A DNA stretch of 64,000 nucleotides from Akkermansia muciniphila (GTDB taxonomy: Bacteria; Verrucomicrobiota; Verrucomicrobiia; Verrucomicrobiales; Akkermansiaceae): the NCBI GenBank assembly GCA_945890645.1, contig CAMDCV010000003.1, positions 1 through 64,000 of the forward strand, written 5' to 3'. A model generated the notes under the pieces. The model did not search any database. It saw nothing but the letters and a program-made list of their open reading frames with translations, and was not told the DNA's origin. This document shows positions 1 through 8,892 of this stretch, in pieces. The translations under genes were made by a program, and so were the position numbers. The number at the start of each line of letters is the position of its first letter. The stretch's first letter is position 1.

Positions 1-142
1 AGCTGGGCGATGCCACCCAGCGCCCAAGCAAAGAAAGAGTATGCACACGAATCATTTCCATCAACGTCACCCAGGCCGCAGAGCCAGAAAAATCTAAATT
101 GCTCACTATGCTGAAATCGGTTTTAAACTTTTTCAGCAAGCC
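1..142. other. edge segment, no supported gene
   Basis: Short stretch between the window edge and the stop of the STAND gene. On the minus strand a frame stays open from just after that stop to the edge, but it has no convincing start or family signature. It could be the beginning of the next gene or untranslated DNA. Nothing else is recognisable. Confidence 0.3.
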
Positions 143-3100
143 TTACTTAGTGGTTCGTTTAAGAGCTTTAATGGCTTCTTCATACCCATTTTCCGCCGCA
201 CGGCGATACAACTCTCGGCCTTTGACTGGATCTTTTTCCACGCCTTTACCGAGAATGTAGCGCACCCCAAGATTATACTCAGCCTCGGCAAAGCCTTGTG
301 CGGCGGCCTTTTGATACCATGCCACGGCAAGTTCCTGATTCTGCGCCACTCCTTTGCCAAGGGCATAGCAAACGCCTAGCTTGTGCTGTGCTCTGGCGTA
401 TCCCTTCTCTGCGGCGATGCGAAAATGCTTTGCGGCAAGCTGCGGATTTTCCTCCCGATCCTCGCCGTTGAAATAAGCCTCGGCTTCGGCATAATGTTTG
501 AACTCTGTCCACTCTTCTTGTGCACTATCGTCATCACTCATTTGCCCCTTTTTCTCCGCCAAGGTCTCCATTGCTTCGCGAATGTAGGCAGCAGCAGCTT
601 CTTCTGACTGAGCTGTCGGCGTTTTTATATCAGGATTCGTTCGCGAGATGGGCCAGCCTGTGTAACCTTTCACTGGCGCTTCATAATGTTTGATATCAAG
701 CGAGAAAAACTTTGATAAAAAGTCCGCCCACGGATCTTTAGCGGCTGATCCGGCTGTAAGCGATGAACGAAGGCTTGACCAACGCTGCTGCGTCGTCAGT
801 CGCACTAATCCACCATCTTCGGCGATTTTCATGCCGCCGAGAGCCTCTGCAAAATCAGCAAGCCACGATGGCACTGACGAATCATTTTGTAGAAGTGGTA
901 AGACTAATCCCTCTGTACCTTCACCACCCTCAGCCACAACTTGTTTTCCATCTCCGCTCAAGTGCATCCCTACCGTATCTACAGAATACAGAATAAACCC
1001 ATGATCGGGATCGATGACGCTAAGATCGCCACCGCCCGCCCCAGCATCACTTGCTTTTACTAATAGTAAATGCCCCTCTGGGTGAAATATAGCATCAGCT
1101 CCCGAGCCCATTGCTTTGCAAAAATAAGACCATAAAGGCGAATTATTTTGCCATGGTTCATTTCGTAGCTCCAAGCGAGTGTTTTTCCCCTCACTGAAGA
1201 ATAAAAGAACGGCATCACGTTTGGGATGTCGCACCAATTGCCAAGGTTGGTTCTCCGATTGTCCCGCTTGTTTTAGTTGTTCCGGCTTGCTGTATAGATA
1301 GCCGTCGATTTGTGCGCCCTCGGAACTAACCATCGCTTCTGCTTGCTTTGATGCCTTGAAAGAGATTTCGCTCAGAGATTGCCCCATTTCCTTGCGGATT
1401 TTTTTCGCAATCTGAAAATGCATCGTATCGCCCTCACTCAACCACACCAGCGAACCCGTGTGTAATCCCTGATTCGGATCTTCATGCTCAAATTCATCGA
1501 TCAAGCGTGCTCCACCGTGCTCACCCAATACAAACAATTGCAATATGTCAGAATCAACCATTAGCAATGTCCCATTGGGGGAAAATGAAATCGGCGTAGC
1601 CAATTGTGCATCATACTCTTGTACGGCAATTGGCCCACCGGACGAACTCAGATCATAAACAAACAATGTGCTTGAGGAACCGTATTCGTTGCTACTAGAT
1701 TCAACTATAGCAAATCTTCTTAGGTCGTCAGAGAAAACAGGGCCATGGAGCGGCATAGAAGAGGGTACCACATAGATTTTTCGAATGATGTTGCCGTCTT
1801 CCTGTTTGCAATAAATCGTCACTTGCGTTGTTCCGGAATCACTGAAGAGCTCAGAGTGGCTTGCCTGCCAACGCCCCTTGGGGTCCCGTTCAACCCAGTC
1901 AAGATCATTGAGATCGGCGGGTGTCGCGGTGGTCGCCTGTTGTTCTAATGGCATAAAATATCCGCCTTCGGCAAGTCGATGAATGAGCAACCGACCCGCG
2001 GAAAGCTGCGTAGGATCATTGCGCACGGAGCGAGCGAGATAAGCCAATGCCTCGGCTCGCGACGGCGGGGCATTCCGGACGGCGGCCTTTTGCAGATCTG
2101 CCAGCGCGAGTTGACGCATGGCTTTTTGCCCTTCGGCTTGGGCTCGTTGTGTCTGCCTGACAGCCACTCCGCCGCCAACGACCGACAGGAGCGTCAAAGT
2201 GGTAAGGCCCACCATCACAAGTCGGCGTTTCTTTTCCGCACGAAGGCGCAGATTTTCCTCATTACGACAACTCAACTCAATAAAATCACGCTGCTCTGGG
2301 GAGAAACCTTCGCGATGAGTAGCCAGGAAAATCTTTGCCTGATCTAGCAAGGGATCACCCGCTAGTAAGGGACTTCCATCTTTGATGCGCGCTGCGATGC
2401 GCGCACGGGTGCGCAGAAAATCGAAGTTATGATTTTTCCATTCGACTGCGCGCCACCATACTCGGAGTAAGCTCTCGTGAGCCACTGAGACCACAGCGGT
2501 CCCGCTTACATCATCTCGCGTACTGCTGAATAACCGTGCTGTTACGAACTGCTCTACCAAGAGCATGGCACCCGGTTTGTCGGCAAAAGACGATATGGCT
2601 GCACGCTGTCTCACGGGCTTCTCTTGCTCATCATCGCCGCCTAATGTCACCAACGCCTGCAACACACTATCGAGAGCCGCGCGTGACTCCGCCGGTAACT
2701 GCTCGAACACTTCCCCGGCTCTTTTTGCCAAAGCTCCTTCTACGCCACCGAGCGCCTCGTAAGTAGCGAAGGTCATTATGCGTTCATCGCCACTGTTTTC
2801 ATAAAGCTCCCTCAGCACGAATTCCACTAGAGGCAAAAGTTCCGCATGTGCAGCCGCATCGTTGAGGATCCTGTGCGCGAGCGATTGACCATCGCGCTGC
2901 TCATAACGCAGACCTGACACCCGTGCCGGTTCCTCGATCAATCGCTGGAGAGCATCCGTTTGCGGAGCTAGTACATCAAACATCCCTGCACCTTCCTTCA
3001 TACGGACGAGAGCAGGCTCCGTTTGCAAAAGTTGATAAAAGTCGCTGCGCATGGTAGCAACTACCCACACAGAACCACTGCGAGCCGCGGTTTCTAAAAA

Positions 3101-4297
3101 ATTGAGAAAAGAAGTGCGCGATTCAGGCGAGAGATCCGCCATCGTAAAAAGTTCTTCCAATTGATCAATCACCAACAATAACCGACCTTGTGCGCCTTGA
3201 AGGGTTGAAAGTTTTTCGATTGCGCTCTGTATCGTATAGCGGAAAACCTGACGCGAGCCAAGGCGCAGGTCTCTCACTAGCTCGTCCACTGTCGCATCTG
3301 ACTGTAACAATTCGGGCAGCACATCCTCTCCTGTCATCAATTTGACAAGCGAGGCAATCGGGTCAGGGCCGAGAGTTGACGGAGTTACGACTAGCGAACG
3401 CCACTCCGTGGCATGAGGTTCATCCTCTGCATTCGCCGGTGAGGATGAAGCTCGCACAATGGCGGGCAGCAATCCAGCAAGTGCTAAAGAAGATTTCCCA
3501 CTGCCACTGGCGCCAGAAAGCAGCAGAAACGCACAGCCTTCCGAAGCTTTTTGTTTCAAGGCGTGCAAGGCTTCGAGGATTTCTTCTTCGCGCCCAAAAA
3601 ACACATCTGCATGTTCAGATTGAAAAGATTCCAAGCCTAAAAAAGGTGGCCCCTGCTTGCCGATATCCCAAATTACCTCAGCCATCCCGCCCACCATGCG
3701 ATCAAGAATCTCTTGTAAATGGACTCTCAAACGCTGTGTAAAAGTCAAAGGCCGATCAAAGGGGAAAAACGCTCCTACATTAGTTTTACTTTCTGCATCG
3801 TGAAATGTTTCTTGAATAAAATTCTCTACTAATTCTTTTTGATAGAGTAATTTTTTCTGATCCTCCGTTGTACGTGCTGATCGCAGTGCCTCAGCAAAAC
3901 TGGCGTCATCTTGACGTGTGTACACCAGAATTTCTGGGCGTGACTTCCCCTCACGGTCTAGCGTCTGTGTCCGCGCCTTCAACATCAAATCGAGCTCGCG
4001 CTCCGTGCCGGATCTGTATTCTCCGCCATCATCCTTCAGTATGCGCTTGCCGGTAGGGGATCCTAAACGCGACCATAAAATAAAGATGGCGATGTCGGCA
4101 CCCTTGTCAGATAGGATCACATCGATGCCCTGTTGAAAACTCGCATCTGGCTGCAGTGGTAAATCTTCCCACAACACAGGCTTGAGATGAAACGCACGGA
4201 CATACCGTCTGCGCAAGCTCTCAACAACCTCGCGCGCACGCTCGCGCTCTATGGCTACATCTCCGGGACTACTAATGAAAATACGGATGGTCTGCAT
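143..4297 (-). CDS. STAND-type NTPase with DUF4062-like N-terminus and C-terminal Sel1 repeats
   Basis: A 1384-residue multidomain protein. Residues 1-110 begin IFISSPGDVAIERERA, the typical start of the DUF4062/TIR-like module found at the head of signalling NTPases. Residues about 233-690 form an nSTAND NTPase: FFGREEE entry motif, Walker A GASGSGKSS (262-270, Lys268), Walker B LLLVIDQLEELF (Asp378), and the later VAHESLLRVWW motif typical of these ATPases. A membrane segment follows at about 693-713. Residues about 760-1200 are beta-rich and resemble a degenerate propeller. The last roughly 110 residues hold Sel1-type repeats (LGVCYALGKGV, LGVRYILGKGV). STAND proteins are ligand-triggered switches used in defence, cell death and signalling. 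The layout (N-terminal output, NTPase, C-terminal repeat sensor) fits that, but the trigger and output are not visible. The gene is transcribed alone, with no toxin or nuclease neighbour. Confidence 0.85.
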   Translation of the reverse strand: MQTIRIFISSPGDVAIERERAREVVESLRRRYVRAFHLKPVLWEDLPLQPDASFQQGIDVILSDKGADIAIFILWSRLGSPTGKRILKDDGGEYRSGTERELDLMLKARTQTLDREGKSRPEILVYTRQDDASFAEALRSARTTEDQKKLLYQKELVENFIQETFHDAESKTNVGAFFPFDRPLTFTQRLRVHLQEILDRMVGGMAEVIWDIGKQGPPFLGLESFQSEHADVFFGREEEILEALHALKQKASEGCAFLLLSGASGSGKSSLALAGLLPAIVRASSSPANAEDEPHATEWRSLVVTPSTLGPDPIASLVKLMTGEDVLPELLQSDATVDELVRDLRLGSRQVFRYTIQSAIEKLSTLQGAQGRLLLVIDQLEELFTMADLSPESRTSFLNFLETAARSGSVWVVATMRSDFYQLLQTEPALVRMKEGAGMFDVLAPQTDALQRLIEEPARVSGLRYEQRDGQSLAHRILNDAAAHAELLPLVEFVLRELYENSGDERIMTFATYEALGGVEGALAKRAGEVFEQLPAESRAALDSVLQALVTLGGDDEQEKPVRQRAAISSFADKPGAMLLVEQFVTARLFSSTRDDVSGTAVVSVAHESLLRVWWRAVEWKNHNFDFLRTRARIAARIKDGSPLLAGDPLLDQAKIFLATHREGFSPEQRDFIELSCRNEENLRLRAEKKRRLVMVGLTTLTLLSVVGGGVAVRQTQRAQAEGQKAMRQLALADLQKAAVRNAPPSRAEALAYLARSVRNDPTQLSAGRLLIHRLAEGGYFMPLEQQATTATPADLNDLDWVERDPKGRWQASHSELFSDSGTTQVTIYCKQEDGNIIRKIYVVPSSMPLHGPVFSDDLRRFAIVESSSNEYGSSSTLFVYDLSSSGGPIAVQEYDAQLATPISFSPNGTLLMVDSDILQLFVLGEHGGARLIDEFEHEDPNQGLHTGSLVWLSEGDTMHFQIAKKIRKEMGQSLSEISFKASKQAEAMVSSEGAQIDGYLYSKPEQLKQAGQSENQPWQLVRHPKRDAVLLFFSEGKNTRLELRNEPWQNNSPLWSYFCKAMGSGADAIFHPEGHLLLVKASDAGAGGGDLSVIDPDHGFILYSVDTVGMHLSGDGKQVVAEGGEGTEGLVLPLLQNDSSVPSWLADFAEALGGMKIAEDGGLVRLTTQQRWSSLRSSLTAGSAAKDPWADFLSKFFSLDIKHYEAPVKGYTGWPISRTNPDIKTPTAQSEEAAAAYIREAMETLAEKKGQMSDDDSAQEEWTEFKHYAEAEAYFNGEDREENPQLAAKHFRIAAEKGYARAQHKLGVCYALGKGVAQNQELAVAWYQKAAAQGFAEAEYNLGVRYILGKGVEKDPVKGRELYRRAAENGYEEAIKALKRTTK

Positions 4298-4507
4298 GAA
4301 TCGAAGTTGCTAAAGTTAAGCACTAAATTTTTGTTAAGGGAATATGAAAGATCGCTGTCATTTCTGTCAAGCTTAGCCATTAATTTCACAAATTACCAAT
4401 CATGCATACTTGTAACTGAGCACCGACATTATCCCTTCATAATGACGTATCTTGTTAGTGGCCGACTTGCTCAAGATCGGTAGCCAATTGATAGAGTGTG
4501 AGCGCAT

Positions 4508-6811
4508 TCAAAACGTCGCTTCGTCTTCGCCGATGATTTTCACTTCCATTTCCATTTCGATGCCGCGTTCGCTTCGTGCTTTGTCGCGGATTTCTTCGAC
4601 CAAGGCAAGGATGTCGCTCGTCTGTGCGCCGCCGGTGTTGACGATGAAATTGCCATGCACGGTCGAGACTTCCGCCTTGCCGTGGTTTGCACCTTTCAGC
4701 CCGAGTTCATCGACCAATTTCCCCGCGGGCACGAGTTCGGGATTTTTGAACATACAGCCGGCGCTGGCGGCGACGGGTTGCGAGGTGCGACGCTTGTTGC
4801 GCGAAGCATCCCAGCGCTCTTGAATGCGCTCTGCCGTGTCGGGCGGTCCGGTGAGTGTGACTTGCAAGGCGAAATTGCGGCGCAGCTCGGCGACATTGCG
4901 ATACTCGACTTCGATCTCATCGCGATTGCGAGTGCGGATTTCTCCATCCTCATCGAGGAAAGTCACGCTGACGACTTGATCAAACATCTCGATGCCCATC
5001 GCCCCGGCATTCATTCGCAGCGCGCCGCCGACGTTGCCCGGAATGCCTTCCATCCATTCGAAGCCACCAAGCCCCGCAGCCTGCGCGACGCTGGCGACTT
5101 TTTTCAATCGCGCCCCGGCTCCGGCAATGACCGTGCCATTTTCCGCACGCACTTGCGAAAACACGCCACCACTCGGATGGATCACCGCACCGCGGATGCC
5201 GCCATCGCGCACTAACAGATTCGAACCGCGCCCGACCACTCGCAAGGGAATGCCGCGCTCGCGACAATAACCGACCGCCTCTGCAAAGGCGCGGAAACTG
5301 TGCGGCTCTAACCAAAATTGCGCCGGTCCACCGACAAGCATCGTCGTATGCCGACGCATCGGCTCATAAAGCTTGCCGGACATTTCCTCATCGGGCACGA
5401 GCCGCAACATTTCCTCTAAAATTTTCAAATCCTCGGCGATGCGCGTGCCGGCTTCGTGAACGTTGCCCGCGCCGAGTGTGATCAGCAGGTCGCCCGGCTC
5501 CAAGGCATTGCCGACCTCGTAATGCGCGCTGGCGACGAGTGGTGTGTATTTCACGCGGGTCTCGCCGTGGCGTTTCATCGCCTCGACCAAAGTCATGCCG
5601 CTGATGCCATCGATGGGCTTTTCACTCGCGGCATAGACATCGGTGAGAAACACGAGATCCGCCGCTTGCAGCACTTTGCCGAAATCTTCTGCCAGCGCTT
5701 GCGTGCGCGAGTAGCGGTGCGGTTGGAACAAGACCACCACTCGACTGGGCTTGAGCGAGCGCGCCGTTTGTAAGGTGGCAGCGAGCTCAGTGGGGTGATG
5801 ACCGTAGTCATCGACGATGCGAAAATCGCGCGACAGATACTTCGTTTCGAAACGACGTTTCGCCCCAGCAAAAGTGGACAGTGCCCGCGCGATGAGTGGG
5901 AAACTCGCGCCCACGCCATCGGCTAGGGCAATCGCGCCGAGAGCATTCAGCACGTTATGCCGACCCGGAATGCCGAGCTCGATGTTGCCTAACAACTCGC
6001 CATCACGCATCACGGCAAAGGCTGTGGAGCCCCGCAGTTCCCGCAGATCAGCAGCGACATAATTCGCATCGCTCCAGCCATAGGAAACAGCATTGGCACG
6101 ACCGCTTTGCAAACGCGTCGCCACCGGGCATTCCTTGCAATAAACGATACGGCCACGGGTTTGATCTAACAGTTTTTTAAAGACTTCGCAAATGTGATCG
6201 AGATCGCGGTAGTAATCGAGATGCTCGGCTTCGACGTTGAGCACGATCGAACATTCGGGTTCATAGAGCGCCAGTGTGCCATCGCTTTCATCGCCCTCTG
6301 CGACCATGTAGCTGCCCTCTTCTTCCCATCGGGCGTTGCTGCCCAGCACGGGGATTTCTGCGCCGACATAGTGGCTGGGTCGGATGCCCGCTTCGCGCAA
6401 AATGTGTGCGGTCATCGAAGACGTCGTCGTTTTTCCATGCGTGCCGGAAATGACGATGCCCTTCTTGGTATGCAAAATCGCCGCCAGACATTCCGCGCGT
6501 CGGAGCAGAGGAATGGCAGCGGATGCCGCAGCCGCGTAGGCCGGATTTTCGGGTCGGATCGCCGAGCTATAAACTACTAGGTCCACGCCCTCGACCGCTT
6601 CCGCGCTGTGTGGTGAGGAAAATTGCAAACCCACTCCTTGCAGTCGCTCCGTTTCTGAGCTGGTCACGCGATCCGAGCCACTCACCCGATGCCCCATACC
6701 GAGCAACAGCAAGGCTAAGCCACTCATGCCAGAACCCGCGACGCCGATGAGATGAACACGCAATGCTTGATCTTTCCGCGTAAGCCGATCGCTCCAGTCC
6801 TTAATGTTCAT
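4508..6811 (-). CDS. murCB: MurC-MurB fusion: UDP-N-acetylmuramate--alanine ligase / UDP-N-acetylenolpyruvoylglucosamine reductase
   Basis: Bifunctional cytoplasmic peptidoglycan-precursor enzyme. The N-terminal half (about 1-465) is MurC, with a GVAGSGMSGLA nucleotide-binding start and the Mur-ligase ATP loop GTHGKTTTSS at about residues 123-132. It adds L-alanine to UDP-MurNAc. The C-terminal half (about 467-767) is MurB, with GRGSNLLVRDGG and IPGNVGGALRMNAGAMG FAD/substrate motifs, reducing enolpyruvyl-UDP-GlcNAc to UDP-MurNAc. In SAGCMFKNPE a Cys stands where E. coli MurB has its proton-donating Ser; Ser/Cys variation here occurs in the family. I chose the ATG giving MNIKDWSDRL at 6811. 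The frame extends 18 codons further upstream, but that stretch looks untranslated. No other mur, ddl or fts gene is adjacent, so it lies outside a classical dcw cluster. Confidence 0.95.
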   Translation of the reverse strand: MNIKDWSDRLTRKDQALRVHLIGVAGSGMSGLALLLLGMGHRVSGSDRVTSSETERLQGVGLQFSSPHSAEAVEGVDLVVYSSAIRPENPAYAAAASAAIPLLRRAECLAAILHTKKGIVISGTHGKTTTSSMTAHILREAGIRPSHYVGAEIPVLGSNARWEEEGSYMVAEGDESDGTLALYEPECSIVLNVEAEHLDYYRDLDHICEVFKKLLDQTRGRIVYCKECPVATRLQSGRANAVSYGWSDANYVAADLRELRGSTAFAVMRDGELLGNIELGIPGRHNVLNALGAIALADGVGASFPLIARALSTFAGAKRRFETKYLSRDFRIVDDYGHHPTELAATLQTARSLKPSRVVVLFQPHRYSRTQALAEDFGKVLQAADLVFLTDVYAASEKPIDGISGMTLVEAMKRHGETRVKYTPLVASAHYEVGNALEPGDLLITLGAGNVHEAGTRIAEDLKILEEMLRLVPDEEMSGKLYEPMRRHTTMLVGGPAQFWLEPHSFRAFAEAVGYCRERGIPLRVVGRGSNLLVRDGGIRGAVIHPSGGVFSQVRAENGTVIAGAGARLKKVASVAQAAGLGGFEWMEGIPGNVGGALRMNAGAMGIEMFDQVVSVTFLDEDGEIRTRNRDEIEVEYRNVAELRRNFALQVTLTGPPDTAERIQERWDASRNKRRTSQPVAASAGCMFKNPELVPAGKLVDELGLKGANHGKAEVSTVHGNFIVNTGGAQTSDILALVEEIRDKARSERGIEMEMEVKIIGEDEATF

Positions 6812-7022
6812 CGTGACTAAAATGGGGAATAATGGGTTGTGCCCAAGCAACGGGTCGAGAGACAATGGAGTAGTTAACCTTCATGAAGTGATAAAACGGA
6901 TACAAATGCATGGATATTCTTGTCTCCATGCATCGTTCCACATGTGTAGAGCTAAATACGATAAAGACTGCCGATTTATCTATCATCCCTTCTATAAAAC
7001 AGCAAGCTTAAACCATTTCTAA

Positions 7023-7196
7023 CAGTTCAAGCCAAAGACTGGGCTCGAGCGGGGTGACAGCATGCTTCTCTCCGCAGGCGTCCGCTGGGGTGTCGCAGAT
7101 TGCACCACCATCGATATCGGCTACCGCGGCGAATTCGCCATGGATGACGGTGTTGACTCCAACGGTGGCAACATCGGTGTGAACTACACGTTCTAA
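7023..7196 (+). pseudogene. remnant C-terminus of an autotransporter-like outer-membrane beta-barrel
   Basis: An open stretch of 57 codons after an in-frame stop at 7020-7022 encodes SAGVRWGVADCTTIDIGYRG and ends in GVNYTF followed by TAA. Alternating hydrophobic residues and a C-terminal Phe are the closing strands of an autotransporter or porin barrel. No start codon, signal peptide or upstream barrel is present, so this is the 3' relic of a lost gene. It is followed by a terminator-like hairpin at 7227-7258. The rest of the 6812-7270 gap shows nothing recognisable. Confidence 0.65.
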
Positions 7197-7226
7197 TCCG
7201 TTAGCTTCGCTCGACTCCAACTTACG

Positions 7227-7258
7227 AGCCCCTCTCTCGCACCACGCGGGGAGGGGCT
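7227..7258 (+). terminator. hairpin terminator behind the barrel remnant
   Basis: AGCCCCTC (7227-7234) pairs with GAGGGGCT (7251-7258) across a 16-base loop and is followed by a T-rich stretch. It probably terminated the now-lost beta-barrel gene. Confidence 0.6.
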
Positions 7259-7330
7259 ATTCTTTTCCCTGTGCATGTGTTGGAGACATTTCACGGGGAT
7301 TTGACACTGGCAATCGTTTCGACTGCGTCT

Positions 7331-8137
7331 ATGCTCGTGTCTGTGCACGAAGTATTCTTTGAATTGCAAAAGGTCAATGTCTGGCGCGGGGAAAAGTGCG
7401 TGCTGCGCGACTTTTCGCTAACTCTCCGTCGTGGAGAAAGCGTGGCAATTCTTGGTCCCAACGGTTCGGGTAAAAGCACACTCGTGCAATTGCTCACGGG
7501 CGATCTCGCCGCTGAATTTTCTCATGATCGCGTCTGTCGGTTGTTTGGTGAGGAACTCTGGTCGCTCCAAGACCTGCGTCATAAAATTGGCTTTGTCTCT
7601 CCAGAACAAGCAAGACACTTCGACGACAACGAAAGTACGATAGATGTAGTACTTTCTGCGCTACGTGGCGCGAACGGTCGCACGCGGGAGATGCGCTTTT
7701 CGCGCGCAGAAAAAGAGGCGGCTCAAGCGGCGATGGAAATGACGGGAGTATCATCATTGGCACAGCGTGAAATCGGCAGCTTGTCGTCGGGCGAAAAGAG
7801 GCGATTACTCATCGCGCGGGCACTCGTGCATCAACCGGGTGTGCTGGTCATGGATGAGCCCACCACTGCGCTTGACTTTGCTGGCTCGCAGCAATTGATG
7901 CAGGCGCTGCGTCAAGCGATGGCCAATGGCTGCACGGTCATTCTCGTGACCCATCATCCGGAAGAAATAGCGCCGGAGATTGGCCGAGTCATTTTGCTCA
8001 AAGACGGCGCGGTGCTGGCGGATGGAGAGAAGCGCAAGGTGCTTCACGCAAAAAGTTTATCGGCACTCTACGAAATACCCATTGAGGTCCATTGGCGAAA
8101 GGGCTGGTGCCATGCGAAGGCGGCAGGGTTTGTTTAA
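7331..8137 (+). CDS. ABC transporter ATP-binding protein (YlmA/ModF-like)
   Basis: Single-domain ABC ATPase of about 268 residues. Walker A GPNGSGKST, signature LSSGEKRRLLIARAL, Walker B VLVMDEPTTALD and the switch His in VTHHPEE are all intact, so it should hydrolyse ATP. I prefer the ATG at 7331 (MLVSVHEVFF); the frame is open from 7271, but the extra 20 residues do not match the ABC fold. No permease or binding protein is adjacent, as is usual for this YlmA-type group, so substrate and even transport function are unknown. It is followed by thiE after about 77 bp. Confidence 0.85.
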   Translation: MLVSVHEVFFELQKVNVWRGEKCVLRDFSLTLRRGESVAILGPNGSGKSTLVQLLTGDLAAEFSHDRVCRLFGEELWSLQDLRHKIGFVSPEQARHFDDNESTIDVVLSALRGANGRTREMRFSRAEKEAAQAAMEMTGVSSLAQREIGSLSSGEKRRLLIARALVHQPGVLVMDEPTTALDFAGSQQLMQALRQAMANGCTVILVTHHPEEIAPEIGRVILLKDGAVLADGEKRKVLHAKSLSALYEIPIEVHWRKGWCHAKAAGFV

Positions 8138-8214
8138 ACTAGGATGCGAGCGCACCACCATCACGTTACTGCTTTTCGATTGACGATTGAGCATCGTTGG
8201 CGAAGGTTGCGGCT

Positions 8215-8853
8215 ATGCACCCGCGTCTTGCTCAAGCTCAACTCTACGGCATCCTCGACCTTGGTTATGTCGCTGCGGATCAACTATTGGCTGTGGCGGA
8301 GGAACTATGCCGCGGCGGAGTGGATCTGCTGCAACTTCGCGCCAAGGGATTCGCGGCTGAGGAGGTTGAATATATGGCGCGAGTGGTTAAGCCACTTTTG
8401 TTAGAACACGATGTGCCTCTCATCATCAATGATTTTCCCGAGGTCGCTCGTGCGATAGGAGCGGATGGCGTGCACATCGGTCAGGATGATGGCTCGCTCG
8501 CCGACGCGCGTGTCATTGTCGGCGAAAGCATGTGGGTGGGTCGTTCCACGCATTCACCGGCACAGGCGCAGGCAGCCCTAGACGAAGGCTTTGACTACAT
8601 TGGTTTTGGTCCCTTGTTCCCCACGCCTACGAAACTGGGTCGTCCTGGCATTGGTCTGGAAAAAATCGCATTAGTGGAGCAGAGTGTCGGCTCTCACATT
8701 CCGGTTTTTTGCATTGGTGGTATTACTTTTACGACATTGCCGCAAGTGATCGCATCGGGCGCTCGTCGGGTTGTGATCGTTTCGGCTTTATTGCAAAGCC
8801 CAGATATCGCCGCTGCTGTGCGTGAAGTGAAAGCACAACTGACTCATGGATAA
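8215..8853 (+). CDS. thiE: thiamine-phosphate synthase
   Basis: TIM-barrel enzyme joining HMP-pyrophosphate and thiazole-phosphate to thiamine phosphate, in the cytoplasm. Family motifs in order: GVDLLQLRAKG, PLIINDFPEVA, ADGVHIGQDD, VGRSTHSPAQA, YIGFGPLFPTPTK, and the phosphate-binding FCIGGIT and GARRVVIVSALL. The length of about 212 residues is normal. A TTG at 8197 would add six residues; the ATG at 8215 (MHPRLAQAQ) is preferred. No TPP riboswitch elements were seen upstream and no other thi gene is nearby. Confidence 0.93.
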   Translation: MHPRLAQAQLYGILDLGYVAADQLLAVAEELCRGGVDLLQLRAKGFAAEEVEYMARVVKPLLLEHDVPLIINDFPEVARAIGADGVHIGQDDGSLADARVIVGESMWVGRSTHSPAQAQAALDEGFDYIGFGPLFPTPTKLGRPGIGLEKIALVEQSVGSHIPVFCIGGITFTTLPQVIASGARRVVIVSALLQSPDIAAAVREVKAQLTHG

Positions 8854-8892
8854 TTGGGTTGCGTAAAATCGTTGCCGCGCTCAGCATGCGGC

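Noticed and set aside
8138-8214. TPP riboswitch upstream of thiE
   Set aside because: The conserved CTGAGA and related core elements are absent and the gap is too short for the full aptamer.
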